A program made the position numbers and the translations under genes. A model generated the notes under the pieces. The model worked only from the letters and a program-made list of their open reading frames with translations, did not search any database and was not told the DNA's origin. Positions 37,008 to 46,863 of a stretch of DNA of 64,000 bases are shown here, piece after piece. Positions within the stretch are counted from its first letter, which is position 1; each line of letters begins with the position of its first letter. The DNA is from Natrinema halophilum (GTDB lineage: Archaea; Halobacteriota; Halobacteria; Halobacteriales; Natrialbaceae). The stretch lies in assembly GCF_013402815.2 (NCBI RefSeq), contig NZ_CP058601.1, positions 992,001 to 1,056,000 of the forward strand. The letters run 5' to 3'.

Positions 37008-37060
37008 ACATATGATTAAAAAAGTCGTAATAAAGCCATTGTACTTACTTTAATCAGTTG

Positions 37061-38212
37061 ATGGACATCATCATCACGATGCAGCATGGGGGGAATGTTC
37101 ATTTCTTTAAACACGTTATACGAAAACTTCAGACTACAGGACACAATGTCTCCGTATTTGCTCGAGAGGCAGAAGTCGTCGGTTCCCTCCTGGATACGTA
37201 CGATATCGACCACGAACTCCTCTGTGACGAACCGGATAGTTTGTTCGCTCTCGGACTAACTCAGTTGCGTTACGAGGCGAAAATTTTCAAGCGGGCCCGC
37301 GTTATCGACCCGGACTACATCATCAGTAGTCACGGTATCGCGGCGTCTCACGTTGCCAAACTCGTGGGGGCGGAAAGCCACGTCTATATCGACACCGAGA
37401 CCAGTATCAATCACGGAAACCGCCTCACGATTCCGTTCGCAGACCGTATCTACACACCCTCGAGCTTCAACGAGGACATCGGCAGCAATCACGTGAGATA
37501 TCCCGGCTACCACGAACTCGCATACCTCCATCCGGATCGATTCGAACCGGACCCGGAGCTCCTTCGTCGAAACGGCGTCGAACCGGACGATCGGTACGCC
37601 GTCGTTCGCCGTGGCGCGTTCAACAGTAACCATGACATCGGGAAAAGTGGAATCTCGAGGGACGGCTATCAGCGTATCGTCGACGAACTCGCCCAGGACT
37701 GGACGGTGTACGTCTCCGACGAAAGCGACCGTCCGCTGCCGGAAAACGCCGAACGGATTCCCGTCGACCCGGCGACCTTTCACCAGTTGCTCGCGTTCGC
37801 TGATCTGGTCGTCGGAGACGTCGCCACGACGACGATGGAAGCCGGCATCCTCGGGACGCCCACCGTTCGCATCAGCCCGTTCGCGGGATCGTCGGACATG
37901 GGGAAATTCCTCGATCTCGAGGAGTACGGTCTCATCAGATCGTTCCCGTTGGATCGCGAAGACGAGGCGATCGAAACGATCGAGCGTCTCTACCGCGATC
38001 CCGCAACGACCGAGAAGTGGCAGCAACGGCGGGAGATGCTGCTCGAAACGAAAATTGACGTTACCGAATACCTCCTCAAACAACTACTCGACGAGACGGA
38101 ACTCGATGATATATCGGGAACGACGGATGACGAATCGGTCACGCTCGAGCGGCGGCCTGCCGAGTCGAATACTGATGACCGACAGGCCGACGAAGCGGTC
38201 CCCAATTCATGA
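37061..38212 (+). CDS. DUF354-family glycosyltransferase-like protein
   Basis: This 383-aa protein has the two-Rossmann GT-B look of DUF354 proteins. The N-terminal half begins MDIIITMQHGGNVHFFKHVIRKLQTTGHNVSVFARE and the C-terminal half has GDVATTTMEAGILGTPTVRISP, a nucleotide-sugar-site-like stretch. Family members are thought to transfer sugars, without a proven substrate known to me. I chose the ATG at 37061 over the overlapping TTG at 37058. The C-terminal ~50 residues are a polar acidic tail. It overlaps the next gene by 4 nt, so the two are coupled. The upstream region is unusually AT-rich. Confidence 0.8.
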   Translation: MDIIITMQHGGNVHFFKHVIRKLQTTGHNVSVFAREAEVVGSLLDTYDIDHELLCDEPDSLFALGLTQLRYEAKIFKRARVIDPDYIISSHGIAASHVAKLVGAESHVYIDTETSINHGNRLTIPFADRIYTPSSFNEDIGSNHVRYPGYHELAYLHPDRFEPDPELLRRNGVEPDDRYAVVRRGAFNSNHDIGKSGISRDGYQRIVDELAQDWTVYVSDESDRPLPENAERIPVDPATFHQLLAFADLVVGDVATTTMEAGILGTPTVRISPFAGSSDMGKFLDLEEYGLIRSFPLDREDEAIETIERLYRDPATTEKWQQRREMLLETKIDVTEYLLKQLLDETELDDISGTTDDESVTLERRPAESNTDDRQADEAVPNS

Positions 38213-39165
38213 GTTCGACCCGCGTTTTGAGCCTCACGACAACCGACTGGCGAAGTTTCTATGAAACACAGATCGCGGCCCTCGAGGCGGAAGATATCGA
38301 GGTGACGACCCTGGCGGTCCCAGGAGACCATCGTGCTCTCGATGACGAAGTTAAACGGCGAACGCCGTTCGATTACCTGCGCTATCTCCCGCAGGTACTT
38401 CGCGAGGCCAGCACCGGCTACGATATCGTCCATGCCAACTACGGACTCACCGCGCCGTTTGCCTTCGCAGCATCGGCGATTCCAACGATCGATCTCCCGT
38501 TCGTCTGTACGCTCTGGGGTGGCGAATACGTCGGCAATCGATACACGCCGGTCATGAAGCCGTTCGTCTCACGCGCCGATCGTATCGTCGTCCCCTCGAA
38601 CGTGATGGCCGACCGCATCGACCACCCATGCGACGTGATCCCGTTCCCGGTCGATACCGACCTGTTCCGGCCGATCCCACGCACAGACGCCCGCGAATAC
38701 GTCGGCTGGGAGACCGATAAACGAGTCGTCCTCTTCCCGTATGCACCCTCGCGATACGAGAAGAACTATCCGCTGGCGAAACGCATCGTCGACGGCCTCG
38801 AATGTGACGTTACCTTGCGGACTGTCGCCAACCAACCCTACGAGGACGTCCCATACTATTTGAACGCAGCTGATGTCGTTTTGATTACGTCTCGATACGA
38901 GAGCGGGCCGATGACGGTCAAGGAAGCTGCCGCCTGTAACGTCCCGGTCGTCTCGCGCGACGTCGGCTTCGTCCGGGAGGTACTCAATGGCATCCCGAAC
39001 TCCTACGTCGTAGACAGCGACGACGCGCTCCGAACGCGTCTGGCGTCCGTCCTCGAGGCCGACGAACCTGCAGCCGGCAGAGAACGAATCGCCGACTACG
39101 GCCTCGACGAAATGGGAACGCGGCTACGTACCGTCTACGACCGCTGTCTCGCTGAGACGACGTAG
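38209..39165 (+). CDS. Glycosyltransferase family 4-type enzyme
   Basis: This 318-aa GT-B glycosyltransferase starts with MSSTRVLSLTTTDWRSFYETQIAALEAEDIEV. It has the acceptor-side GEYVGNRYTP region, the mid-chain VIPFPVDTDLFRP, and the C-terminal nucleotide-sugar motif SRYESGPMTVKEAAACNVPVVSRDVG, where E-x7-E-type residues are typical of GT4. It is coupled to the DUF354 gene by an ATGA overlap. It probably builds a surface glycan or glycolipid together with its partner. Sugar and acceptor are unknown, and no flippase or other glycan gene is next to it. Confidence 0.88.
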   Translation: MSSTRVLSLTTTDWRSFYETQIAALEAEDIEVTTLAVPGDHRALDDEVKRRTPFDYLRYLPQVLREASTGYDIVHANYGLTAPFAFAASAIPTIDLPFVCTLWGGEYVGNRYTPVMKPFVSRADRIVVPSNVMADRIDHPCDVIPFPVDTDLFRPIPRTDAREYVGWETDKRVVLFPYAPSRYEKNYPLAKRIVDGLECDVTLRTVANQPYEDVPYYLNAADVVLITSRYESGPMTVKEAAACNVPVVSRDVGFVREVLNGIPNSYVVDSDDALRTRLASVLEADEPAAGRERIADYGLDEMGTRLRTVYDRCLAETT

Positions 39166-39251
39166 CGCGTCCCGGAACGCGTCGCTAGTCGTGAGACAAA
39201 TGGCTCTCCTGTGCTTCGGCGAGAAAACGACCAGCGCTGATGGTGAACGGT

Positions 39252-40058
39252 TTAGACGGTGCTCTCGAAGTCCTCGAGCGAGTAAGACGGCTCGGCACCG
39301 CGTCGATCGAGGACCTCGTTTGCGAGGAGCCAGTAGACGACCGAGAGAGCTTTGCGGCCCTTGTTGTTCGTCGGGACGACGAGGTCGACGTTACTGAGCT
39401 GATTGTTCGAGTCACACATTGCGATAACCGGGATACCAACCGTGATGGCCTCTTTGACGGCCTGGGCGTCACCGATCGGGTCAGTGACGACCACAACGTC
39501 CGGTTCGATGTAGCCATCGTACTTCGGATTCGTCAGAGTTCCCGGAATGAATCGCCCGGTTCGAGCGCGCGCGCCGACGGCCTCGGCGAACTTCTCCGCT
39601 GGGAACCGTCCGTACTGGCGGCTCGAGGTGACCAGAATCTGTTCCGGATCGTAGTTTGCGAGGAAGTCCGCGGCTGTGCGAATCCGGCCGTCGGTCTTCG
39701 AAACGTCGAGCACGTACAGACCGTCAGTCCGGACGCGGTGGATGAACCGTTCCATGTCCGCGGTCTTCTGCTGGGTGCCGATGTGGACACCGGCGCCGAG
39801 ATAGTCCTCGACGGGGATCAGCAGGTCCGCTTCCTCGTCGGACATGACGTCGTCGTCGAGAGTCGGACCGGCGTCTTCGCTCTCGGCGTCGTCGGCTGGT
39901 TCTGCGTCGGCCGTGGGCTCTCCCTCGGCGTCGGTGGGCTGTTCGTCTACTGGCTCGACGTCCTCCTCGGCGGCGGGGCCAGCCCCTTTGGCTGGCTCCT
40001 CGTCGATTTCGTCTTCGGCGGCGTCGAGCCCTTCCTGGGTTGCGTCGTTTTCTGTCAT
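39252..40058 (-). CDS. rps2: Small-subunit ribosomal protein S2 with acidic N-terminal extension
   Basis: The S2 core begins at [38 protein letters not shown] (residue ~80) and continues through PGTLTNPKY to the C-terminus. The first ~75 residues are a low-complexity acidic segment ([27 protein letters not shown]...), as in other haloarchaeal S2 proteins. It is the last gene of a thirteen-element minus-strand operon and overlaps eno by 4 nt. In other haloarchaea mvk follows S2; here glycosyltransferases and thiR lie in between. Confidence 0.95.
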   Translation of the reverse strand: MTENDATQEGLDAAEDEIDEEPAKGAGPAAEEDVEPVDEQPTDAEGEPTADAEPADDAESEDAGPTLDDDVMSDEEADLLIPVEDYLGAGVHIGTQQKTADMERFIHRVRTDGLYVLDVSKTDGRIRTAADFLANYDPEQILVTSSRQYGRFPAEKFAEAVGARARTGRFIPGTLTNPKYDGYIEPDVVVVTDPIGDAQAVKEAITVGIPVIAMCDSNNQLSNVDLVVPTNNKGRKALSVVYWLLANEVLDRRGAEPSYSLEDFESTV

Positions 40059-41260
40059 GTCGCGTCGTCTGCGATTCGAATGAGCTCGTTGAGCTTTGCG
40101 GTTCGCTCGCCGCCGACGGCACCCGTCTTGATGAAGGGTGCGTCAGTTGCGACGGCAAGGTGTGCGATCGTCGCGTCTTCGGTCTCGCCCGATCGGTGGG
40201 AGACGACCGAGTCGTAGCCGTTCTCTGTGGCGAGTTCGATCGCATCGAAGGCGTCCGACAGTGTTCCGATCTGGTTTGGTTTGATCAGGATGCTGTTGGC
40301 CGCGTTGCGATCGATCCCATCGACGAGGCGGTTGGTATTGGTGACGAACAGGTCGTCACCGCAGATCAGCGTCTGGTCGCCGACCTCGGCGGTGAGGTCT
40401 GCAAACGCGTCGTAATCGTCCTCGTCGAGTGGGTCCTCGACATAGACGAGGTCGTATTCCTCGACCAGATCGGCGATATAGGCGATCTGCTCGTCGGTAT
40501 CTCGACTCCGGTCGCTGTATTCGTACGTTTCCGACTCGGCATCGTACAACTCCGCGCCAGCGACGTCGAGCCCGAAGCCGATGTTGAAGCCGACCTCGTC
40601 TTGGACCATCGACACCGCCTCGGCGACGATTTCGAACGCCTCGCTGTCGTCGATCGATGGCGCCCATGCCCCCTCGTCGCCTTTCCCACAGGGAACACCG
40701 CGTTCGGAGAGTAGGTCGGCGACGGCGGCGTGGACGGCTGCGTTGGCGAAAACGGCATCTTCGACGCTCGGTGCGCCGACTGGTGCCGCGAGAAACTCCT
40801 GAATGTCGGTCGCGTCGGCGGCGTGTTCGCCACCGCCGACGACGTTTCCGAGCGGAATCGGGAAGTTTTCACCGCGGAACGTCCCGCCGAGGTGCTGAAA
40901 GAGCGGAGCACCGAGGACGTCGGCACCAGCTTTCGCAGCGGCCATCGAGATAGCGACCGCGCTGTTGGCACCGATTTCCGAGAAGTCGGTGGTTCCGTCG
41001 GCAGCGTGAAGTGCAGCGTCGACCTCACGCTGGTTACCAGCGTATACCGTGCCGACGAGCCGAGGGACGGCGTGTTCCCTGGCCGCAGCGATTGCCTCTG
41101 TCGGCGGTCGTTCGACAGCTTCGTACTCGCCAGTACTGGCGCCACTGGGTGCTGCGGCGCGACCGAAGCCGCCGCTTTCAGTAACGACGTCTGCCTCCAC
41201 CGTCGGGTTCCCTCGAGAGTCGAGGACTCGACGCAGGCGGACGTCGGTAATGAGCGTCAT
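40055..41260 (-). CDS. eno: Enolase (phosphopyruvate hydratase)
   Basis: This 401-aa glycolytic/gluconeogenic enzyme interconverts 2-phosphoglycerate and phosphoenolpyruvate with Mg2+. It has the N-terminal [14 protein letters not shown], the [12 protein letters not shown] loop, metal ligands in [13 protein letters not shown] and [10 protein letters not shown], and the catalytic-lysine strand [11 protein letters not shown]. The end matches [20 protein letters not shown] chose [18 protein letters not shown] at 41260; longer frames are non-homologous. It overlaps rpo6 and S2 by 4 nt each, the archaeal Rpo6-Eno-S2 order. Confidence 0.95.
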   Translation of the reverse strand: MTLITDVRLRRVLDSRGNPTVEADVVTESGGFGRAAAPSGASTGEYEAVERPPTEAIAAAREHAVPRLVGTVYAGNQREVDAALHAADGTTDFSEIGANSAVAISMAAAKAGADVLGAPLFQHLGGTFRGENFPIPLGNVVGGGEHAADATDIQEFLAAPVGAPSVEDAVFANAAVHAAVADLLSERGVPCGKGDEGAWAPSIDDSEAFEIVAEAVSMVQDEVGFNIGFGLDVAGAELYDAESETYEYSDRSRDTDEQIAYIADLVEEYDLVYVEDPLDEDDYDAFADLTAEVGDQTLICGDDLFVTNTNRLVDGIDRNAANSILIKPNQIGTLSDAFDAIELATENGYDSVVSHRSGETEDATIAHLAVATDAPFIKTGAVGGERTAKLNELIRIADDAT

Positions 41261-41442
41261 TTCCGGTCGTACCCCCGCTTGACGGTGAACGGAAGGACGC
41301 CAGCGTCGTACTCCTCGGCCGCGATGAGGATCGGTTCCGTCTGCTCGGTTTCGATCAACACCGGCGCGCCGTAGGAGACCTGCAGCGCTCGCGCACCGAG
41401 GATGCGTGCCTTCTCGTAACGGTTGTGTTGTTGTTGTTGCAT
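41257..41442 (-). CDS. rpoK: RNA polymerase subunit Rpo6 (RpoK)
   Basis: This 61-aa homologue of eukaryotic Rpb6 and bacterial omega helps assemble RNA polymerase. The core [25 protein letters not shown]-type sequence is recognisable (here [19 protein letters not shown]), ending [10 protein letters not shown]. The N-terminus is Gln-rich ([10 protein letters not shown]) from a CAA/CAG-type run, a short low-complexity stretch. It follows Rpo10 and overlaps eno by 4 nt. Confidence 0.95.
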   Translation of the reverse strand: MQQQQHNRYEKARILGARALQVSYGAPVLIETEQTEPILIAAEEYDAGVLPFTVKRGYDRK

Positions 41443-41445
41443 TGG

Positions 41446-41640
41446 TTACTGGTACGGGGAGACGACGTCGACGAGGTCGGTGTGACTGACGAGCATGCGC
41501 CGACAGCAGTAGCGCTCGACGCCCAACTCGTCGAGGACTTCCTCGGGATCCTCGTTGCCCTCGTTCGCTCGCTCGTCGAACGCTTCCCAGTGTTCGGCGA
41601 CGACGTTGCCACAGGTGAAACACCGGACCGGTACCATCAT
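41446..41640 (-). CDS. rpoN: RNA polymerase subunit Rpo10 (RpoN)
   Basis: This 64-aa zinc-bundle subunit (Rpb10 homologue) starts with [18 protein letters not shown] and carries the second Cys pair in [10 protein letters not shown], giving the standard CX2C...CC site. Length and layout are normal. The in-frame double Met (MMVP) allows either start. It lies between S9 (12 nt) and Rpo6 (3 nt) in the ribosomal/RNAP operon. Confidence 0.95.
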   Translation of the reverse strand: MMVPVRCFTCGNVVAEHWEAFDERANEGNEDPEEVLDELGVERYCCRRMLVSHTDLVDVVSPYQ

Positions 41641-41652
41641 GATTGAATCACC

Positions 41653-42051
41653 TTAGCGGTAGGATTTCTGGTAGCGCGCCCGAGCGCCCGGGCCGCCCCA
41701 CTTCTTCGGTTCGGACTGGCGAACGTCGTTGACCAGCAGCGATCGGTCGAATTCCATGAACGCATCGCGAAGTTCGGCGTCGTTGGTGTGCTGGACGACC
41801 CCGCGGGCGATGGCTGTGCGGACGGCGTCTGCCTGTCCGCTGATGCCGCCACCCTCGACGCGAACGTCGATGTCCATCTCGCCCCGCAGATCCTCGCCGA
41901 CGATGCGAAACGGCTCGAGCATCTTGAGCCGAGACATCTCCGGTTCGACCAGTTCGACGGGTTGTGAATTGATTCGAACGCGACCCTCGCCTTCGCGCAC
42001 CGTGGCGCGAGCGACGGCCGTCTTTTTCTTGCCACTCGTGTTGGTTACCAT
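41653..42051 (-). CDS. rps9: Small-subunit ribosomal protein S9
   Basis: This 132-aa protein has the archaeal S9 N-terminus [22 protein letters not shown], the internal [20 protein letters not shown] and the C-terminal [17 protein letters not shown] tail that reaches toward the tRNA in the P site. Its start overlaps the L13 stop by 7 nt. It is the fifth protein gene from the 3' end of the operon. Confidence 0.96.
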   Translation of the reverse strand: MVTNTSGKKKTAVARATVREGEGRVRINSQPVELVEPEMSRLKMLEPFRIVGEDLRGEMDIDVRVEGGGISGQADAVRTAIARGVVQHTNDAELRDAFMEFDRSLLVNDVRQSEPKKWGGPGARARYQKSYR

Positions 42052-42494
42052 GTGACGTTAGCACCTAACTGTTCGGACACTTCGTGCAGATGGACGAAGC
42101 GGATGTTCGACAGTCGATCCAGCGACGTCCCCTCGAGAACCTCCGACTCGCGGCCGTCGTCGTTCTCGTAGGGGTTACCGACGTAGACGCGGACGCTGTC
42201 GAGCGCCTCGCGACCGCGCGGCTTTTTGTACGGCAACATCCCGCGAACGGACCGCTTGAAAATCGTGTCCGGACGGCGGGGGTAGTACGGCCCGCTGTCC
42301 GAGCCCATCTGTAGCCGCGTGCGGTACGTTTCGAAGATGTCCTCTTTTCCGCCGGTGATGACCGCGTCCTCCGCGTTCACGATCGCAACGCGCTCGCCGT
42401 CCAGCGCACGCTGGGCGACCTCGCTGGCGACGCGACCGAGGATACAGTCTTGGGCATCGACGACGGTGTCTGCGTCGAACTCTGCGAGACTCAT
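42045..42494 (-). CDS. rpl13: Large-subunit ribosomal protein L13
   Basis: This 149-aa protein carries the archaeal L13 pattern [38 protein letters not shown] and the [20 protein letters not shown] motif. It is of normal length. It overlaps L18e upstream by 4 nt and S9 downstream by 7 nt, so the three are translationally coupled. Confidence 0.96.
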   Translation of the reverse strand: MSLAEFDADTVVDAQDCILGRVASEVAQRALDGERVAIVNAEDAVITGGKEDIFETYRTRLQMGSDSGPYYPRRPDTIFKRSVRGMLPYKKPRGREALDSVRVYVGNPYENDDGRESEVLEGTSLDRLSNIRFVHLHEVSEQLGANVTW

Positions 42495-42844
42495 CGAATC
42501 ACCCTCACGTCGGATCCTTCGGGGTTTTCTTCGAGCACTTGCTCGAGCGATACCGGTTCGCCGACCTGTTCGATCTTCGTCTCTGCGGACGAAGAGAAGT
42601 TGACGGCCGCGACGGTGACGTTTTTCTGTAATGCGCCAGATCCCAGCACTTTGCCGGGAACGACGACAGTCTCTTCTTCGCGTGCGTACCGCTCGATGCG
42701 GCCCAGGTTCACCTCAGCGTGGGTGCGCCGGGGCTTCTCGAGTCGATCCGCAACGTCTCGCCAGACGTCGGCGTCCGTCTCTCGGGACGTCGACTTTAGC
42801 TCGGCGATGAGATCGGTGAGCCTCGGATTAGTCTTGCTACTCAT
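42491..42844 (-). CDS. rpl18e: Large-subunit ribosomal protein L18e
   Basis: This 117-aa member of the L15/L18e family contains [41 protein letters not shown] and [25 protein letters not shown], the conserved glycine-rich segment. It is the first protein gene after tRNA-Leu in the operon, 87 nt below it. A standalone promoter is not evident. Confidence 0.95.
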   Translation of the reverse strand: MSSKTNPRLTDLIAELKSTSRETDADVWRDVADRLEKPRRTHAEVNLGRIERYAREEETVVVPGKVLGSGALQKNVTVAAVNFSSSAETKIEQVGEPVSLEQVLEENPEGSDVRVIR

Positions 42845-42931
42845 TGGTTTCCTCCAAATACTGCAACTGCTGGAACGTCGATAGCACGAGAAACGGTGCC
42901 GTCGACGGTGGAATCGATTCGAGAGAAGTGA

Positions 42932-43016
42932 TGCAGGGAGCAGGATTTGAACCTGCGGACTCCTACGAGACAGCGCCCTGAACGCTGCGCCGTTGGCCTG
43001 ACTTGGCTATCCCTGC
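42932..43016 (-). tRNA. tRNA-Leu (anticodon CAG)
   Basis: Read on the minus strand, this 85-nt class II tRNA has acceptor GCAGGGA pairing with TCCCTGC and discriminator A. The D-arm region is GCCAAGTCAGGCCAACGGC. The anticodon stem CAGCG/CGCTG has loop TTCAGGG (anticodon CAG). A long variable arm follows, then the T arm GCAGGTTCAAATCCTGC. No CCA is encoded and I see no intron. It sits inside the ribosomal operon between rpoD and L18e, so it is probably cut from the polycistronic transcript. Confidence 0.93.
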
Positions 43017-43145
43017 TCGCACTTCCGTCTACCCGTCGCCCCTTCAAACCCCTTTCGATTCCAGTGGGTACGCGATCGCCGGTCTCGTCGCTCACGGCGC
43101 CGGCAAACGGCGTGCCCTGATCGGGTCGGGGGCGTCGGTTCATGT

Positions 43146-43895
43146 TTACAACTGTACAGCTTCTTCGAGTTCAGTCGCGCGCGCCTCGAGCGTCTCGGCG
43201 GCTCGCGTGACCAGTTCTTCGATGGTAAAGGAGCCGTCCGTCTCCACGTGGAAGACGAAGGCATTGGGGACGTCCTCGACCCTGACCTGCTTGCCCGGAT
43301 AGCGATTCGAGAGGTCGTGATCGAACTCGTTCGTGGAAACGAGTTCGCCATCGTCTTCGATGACGCCGCGGATTATCCGGCGTTCCTCCTCCTCGAACTC
43401 GGGGAGATCTCCGTCGACTTCGATGCGCTGGAGATGCTGATACCCGACCGCGACCCCGCCCTGGTGTTTGGCGTGGTCTTTACCACGGTCGAGAACGGCG
43501 TCAGCCTCGGCCTCGAGGCGTTGGCCGTCCTTGAGTTCGATGATCGGGACGTTTTTGTCTGCGGGACGAACGAGATCGTCGCTGGTGATGAGATCGCCGG
43601 AGTAGGCGGTGGCCGGCCCTTCGACGTCGATCGAGAGCGTGACGGTGTCGTCCTCGCTGAATTCGCCGACCGGTGGCGTCGTTAATGGGACGAGACCGAG
43701 CCGAAGTGCGAGTTGCTCGTCGAACATGACTGACGAGTTCTCGACGAACCGGACGGTATCGATCGCCATCGTAGGCACGTCGGCGACCATTGCTCGGCGG
43801 ATGCCATTGGCGAACGCAGGCGTCACGCCGCGAACGAGGAATCTAGCTTCTCGATCCTCGCGTTCGACGAACTCGACGTCGTACTCCTCAGTCAT
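43146..43895 (-). CDS. rpoD: RNA polymerase subunit Rpo3 (RpoD)
   Basis: This 249-aa homologue of eukaryotic Rpb3 and bacterial alpha N-terminal domain forms the assembly platform with Rpo11. The fold is recognised from [40 protein letters not shown] (the alpha-motif region), [16 protein letters not shown] and [18 protein letters not shown]. There is no Cys-rich ferredoxin insert, so no iron-sulfur cluster is predicted, unlike some archaeal Rpo3 proteins. It lies 3 nt below S11. Confidence 0.95.
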   Translation of the reverse strand: MTEEYDVEFVEREDREARFLVRGVTPAFANGIRRAMVADVPTMAIDTVRFVENSSVMFDEQLALRLGLVPLTTPPVGEFSEDDTVTLSIDVEGPATAYSGDLITSDDLVRPADKNVPIIELKDGQRLEAEADAVLDRGKDHAKHQGGVAVGYQHLQRIEVDGDLPEFEEEERRIIRGVIEDDGELVSTNEFDHDLSNRYPGKQVRVEDVPNAFVFHVETDGSFTIEELVTRAAETLEARATELEEAVQL

Positions 43896-43898
43896 GAT

Positions 43899-44288
43899 CT
43901 AGTAGCCGCCCTTGCCTTTGGGAGCGCGCGATCCGTCGTGGGGGATCGGCGTGACGTCCTCGATGCGCCCGATCTCGATACCCGAGCGGGCAAGCGCACG
44001 AATCGTGGCCTGCGCGCCGGGACCGGGGGATTTCTGGAGATTGCCGCCGGGACCGCGGACACGAACGTGTAGCCCCGTGATGCCGGCCGCTTTGACCTCT
44101 TCGGCGACGGACTCGGCCATTTGCATGGCTGCGTACGGCGACGCTTCGTCTCGGTTCTGCTTGACCGCCGTCCCACCGGAGGACTTGGCGATCGTTTCCG
44201 CACCCGTGAGGTCCGTCACGGTCATAACGGTGTTGTTAAACGATGCGTGTACGTGGGCGATGCCCCATTTGTCGTCGTCCTGACTCAT
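43899..44288 (-). CDS. rps11: Small-subunit ribosomal protein S11
   Basis: This 129-aa 30S platform protein starts [39 protein letters not shown] and ends [19 protein letters not shown], the signature C-terminus of the family. The start at 44288 gives the exact family length; longer frames extend into S4 and are not homologous. It follows S4 by one nucleotide. Confidence 0.96.
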   Translation of the reverse strand: MSQDDDKWGIAHVHASFNNTVMTVTDLTGAETIAKSSGGTAVKQNRDEASPYAAMQMAESVAEEVKAAGITGLHVRVRGPGGNLQKSPGPGAQATIRALARSGIEIGRIEDVTPIPHDGSRAPKGKGGY

Positions 44289-44289
44289 G

Positions 44290-44811
44290 TTATTGACCCT
44301 CCGCGCGTTCGGGGTGGAGTTCGTCAGCGAGCGGGCTGTTCTCGTCGAAGGCCACCAGATCCTCTTCGTCGACGTCGACGATGTAGGATGGAACGCGGTG
44401 GCGCTGGTCGCCGACCACGACGTGACCGTGTGTAATAAACTGACGTGCCTGTTGGGTCGTATTCGCCAGTCCGGACCGGTAGACGACCGTCTGCAGGCGG
44501 CGCTCGAGAATGTCCTCGATTTCGAGCGAGAGGATATCGCCGAGTTCGTCCGTTTCGTCCAGAATGCCGACGCGCTTGAGTCGACCGAGGAACTCCTCGG
44601 AGCGCTGTATGACGATCTCGTCGTCCTGTGCCTGGCCGAGCAGTTCTCGAGCCTCGCGCCGGTAGGAGCGAAGTTCGGACTGGGCACGCCAGAGCTCTTC
44701 TTTGTTCGAGAGCCCGTAGCGGTCGACGAGGGAGTGCTCGGAGGCGATGCGTTCACCCTGGTACGGGTGGTTCGGCGTCTCGTATTGCTTGGTGTCAGTG
44801 CCGAGTGGCAT
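44290..44811 (-). CDS. rps4: Small-subunit ribosomal protein S4
   Basis: This 173-aa protein carries the archaeal S4 N-terminus ([47 protein letters not shown]) and an S4-type RNA-binding domain with [24 protein letters not shown]. Its ATG overlaps the S13 stop by 1 nt. It is one of the early genes of the tRNA-Ser/S13 operon and nucleates 30S assembly. Confidence 0.96.
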   Translation of the reverse strand: MPLGTDTKQYETPNHPYQGERIASEHSLVDRYGLSNKEELWRAQSELRSYRREARELLGQAQDDEIVIQRSEEFLGRLKRVGILDETDELGDILSLEIEDILERRLQTVVYRSGLANTTQQARQFITHGHVVVGDQRHRVPSYIVDVDEEDLVAFDENSPLADELHPERAEGQ

Positions 44812-45335
44812 TATTCACCCTCGTCCTCTTCGGCGGCGGCTTCTTCGGCCTGTTCTTCACGGATCTCTTCGACGTTGACTCCGATGGTGCCCTCCGTCCG
44901 GCCGGTGGACTTGGTTCGCTGCCCGCGGACCTTCTGGCCGCGCTTGTGGCGCGTCCCCTTGTAGGAGTCGATCATCTTCATCCGGTTGATGTCGTGCTGG
45001 CGAGTCAGCTGGAGATCGTTACCGATCTGGTGGGTCGTTTCGCCGCTGTAGAAGTCCTCCTGACGGTTGTTGAGCCAGTTTGGAACTTCGTCGGCGTAGT
45101 TCTCGACGATCTCGACGACCTCGTCGATGACGTCGTCGTCGAGTCGACCGAACGTTGCCGTCCGGTCGACGCCCGCTTCTGCGGCGATGAGTCGGGCGGT
45201 TCGTCGACCGATCCCGTTCATCTCCGTAAGCGAGCGCTCGACGGATTTCGTCCCATCGAGGTCCGTTTGCCCGATGCGGACGAAATACTGGAGATCTTCG
45301 TCGTCCTGTTGTTCTTGAGGTTCTTCCGCGCTCAT
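44811..45335 (-). CDS. rps13: Small-subunit ribosomal protein S13
   Basis: This 174-aa protein contains [35 protein letters not shown] and the [35 protein letters not shown]-type C-terminal region, with an added acidic tail ([14 protein letters not shown]). I chose the ATG at 45335; the long frame reaching 45569 runs across the tRNA gene and is not coding. It is the first protein gene of the operon, 72 nt below tRNA-Ser. Confidence 0.95.
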   Translation of the reverse strand: MSAEEPQEQQDDEDLQYFVRIGQTDLDGTKSVERSLTEMNGIGRRTARLIAAEAGVDRTATFGRLDDDVIDEVVEIVENYADEVPNWLNNRQEDFYSGETTHQIGNDLQLTRQHDINRMKMIDSYKGTRHKRGQKVRGQRTKSTGRTEGTIGVNVEEIREEQAEEAAAEEDEGE

Positions 45336-45407
45336 ATGTCGTGTATCTGTGTCTGGTCTGCGTGCGTTGCAAGTCGACTGGCGGGAAAACGCCAGCGTTG
45401 AATCCGA

Positions 45408-45490
45408 CGTCGTGGCGGGGATTCGAACCCCGGAGGCTTGACGCCACATGGTTAGCAACCATGCGCCTTGGGCCGCTTGGCTACCACGAC
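45408..45490 (-). tRNA. tRNA-Ser (anticodon GCT)
   Basis: Read on the minus strand, this 83-nt class II tRNA has acceptor GTCGTGG with CCACGAC, discriminator G, and a D-arm containing AGCCAAGCGGCCCAAGGC. The anticodon stem ATGGT/ACCAT has loop TGCTAA, giving GCT for AGC/AGT serine codons. A long variable arm and the T arm GGGGTTCGAATCCCC complete it. No CCA is encoded. It leads the S13 operon; a TATA-like CTTAAGTAG lies about 80 nt upstream. Confidence 0.93.
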
Positions 45491-45619
45491 ACCGTCGGTC
45501 AATCGTCGCCCTCTCGGACTCGGGGATCGCTCCCCTACACGTATCGCACCCGAACCTACCCCCGTGCACTACTTAAGCGCAACGAAAGGTGGCCGGATTC
45601 TGCGCGCATGTTTCGTGCC

Positions 45620-45654
45620 AATCACGGACAAACTCCCAAATCACGGACAAACTC
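45620..45654. repeat. 16-bp direct repeat, two copies with 19-bp period
   Basis: AATCACGGACAAACTC occurs twice (45620-45635 and 45639-45654), one helical-turn multiple apart, within the 235-bp gap between tRNA-Ser (upstream side) and the end of moaA. It is upstream of the putative TATA box of the tRNA-Ser/S13 operon (near 45570). It may be a regulator site or a small duplication. The rest of the gap shows nothing else. Confidence 0.45.
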
Positions 45655-45725
45655 TCCCGGGTTCCGTACATCCAAATAGATCCGAGATGAGCGCATTCAC
45701 ACCGGACGAAATACGGACGGGAAAG

Positions 45726-46697
45726 TCAGGCTCCGGCGTACTCCTCGATATACTTATCATTGATCTCCCACTCGCCCTCGTCGTTTCGAATCATGTACTC
45801 GCCGTAGTAGGGGACCCGGTTTGCAACGACATCGCGGAAGGCCGCTCGAATCTCGGACCTGTCCATGTCGCCCATCGAGACGAGGTCGTCGTTGCGGTTG
45901 AGACAGCCTTTCAGATACCCTTCGTGGGTAACGCGAACTCGGTGACAGTTCGCGCAAAACGTCGGATTCTCGACGGGGTCGACGATTTCGACCATCCCGC
46001 CGTTTATCCAGTAACGCTTTCGGTCGTGCATCTCTCTGTGTTCGATATCGTCCGCCTTCTCGGCTAGCCAGTCGTGAACGCGCTCGATGTCGATATTCCA
46101 CTCCGGCTTGCCGGTCAGTTCGGGCATATACTCGATCAACTGAAGCTGGAGGCCCTCGTTCTCGGCGACGTGGTCGACCATCTCCGGGACGTAACCGGCG
46201 GTGTGTTCGAAGACGACCATATTGAGTTTGACCGGCGTGAGACCCGATTCGAGCGCGGCGTCGACCCCCTCTATGACCTTCTCGTACGCCCCACTCTTGG
46301 TGATCTCGGCGAAATCCTGTGGATCGAGCGCGTCCTGCGAGACGTTGACTCGTTCGAGACCGGCGTCGACGAGCGCCTCGGCGCGCCCGGGGAGAAACGT
46401 GCCGTTGGTCGTCAGAGAGACCTCCATCTGGTCGGGAGTGCGTCTAATTATTTCCTCTAAGTCCTGTCGAAGCATCGGCTCTCCGCCGGTGAACTTGACC
46501 GAGTCAACGCCGAACTCGGCTGCAACTTCGAGAAAGCGAACGACGTCGTCCGCGCCCATCTCGTCGTCTTGGGGGTCCATCGGCCCCCGGGTGTCGCCGA
46601 GGCCTTCGTTGTGGCAGTAGACGCAATCGAAGTTACACCGATCGGTGAGAGAAACGCGAACCCCCGTTACCTCGCGCCCGAACTCGTCGGTGAGCAT
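45726..46697 (-). CDS. moaA: GTP 3',8-cyclase (molybdenum cofactor biosynthesis)
   Basis: This 323-aa radical SAM enzyme starts molybdopterin synthesis by converting GTP to 3',8-cH2GTP. The SAM cluster motif is CNFDCVYC (C21, C25, C28). The second cluster site near the C-terminus is visible as CANCHRVRV...[14 protein letters not shown] and SLTTNGTFL are typical. Length is close to the family norm. No other molybdenum-cofactor gene is adjacent. It is divergent from the HTH gene at 46864. Confidence 0.93.
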   Translation of the reverse strand: MLTDEFGREVTGVRVSLTDRCNFDCVYCHNEGLGDTRGPMDPQDDEMGADDVVRFLEVAAEFGVDSVKFTGGEPMLRQDLEEIIRRTPDQMEVSLTTNGTFLPGRAEALVDAGLERVNVSQDALDPQDFAEITKSGAYEKVIEGVDAALESGLTPVKLNMVVFEHTAGYVPEMVDHVAENEGLQLQLIEYMPELTGKPEWNIDIERVHDWLAEKADDIEHREMHDRKRYWINGGMVEIVDPVENPTFCANCHRVRVTHEGYLKGCLNRNDDLVSMGDMDRSEIRAAFRDVVANRVPYYGEYMIRNDEGEWEINDKYIEEYAGA

Positions 46698-46863
46698 GGC
46701 ACCGGTTTGCAGCCGGATCCGCTTAAACGCGCCGGCTTATTCGATCTTCCGTAACCGAAATCGGTTTCGTCTGCTGACAGCTCGCAGTCATGAAGCTGAT
46801 CGTCCACCGGTCGCGGACGGACGAGGTCCGGGACTCTTGGTCGTCGACGTGATACCGTCCGAC

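Noticed and set aside
42932-43016. Intron in tRNA-Leu
   Set aside because: The 85-nt length is explained by the long class II variable arm; the anticodon loop is intact.
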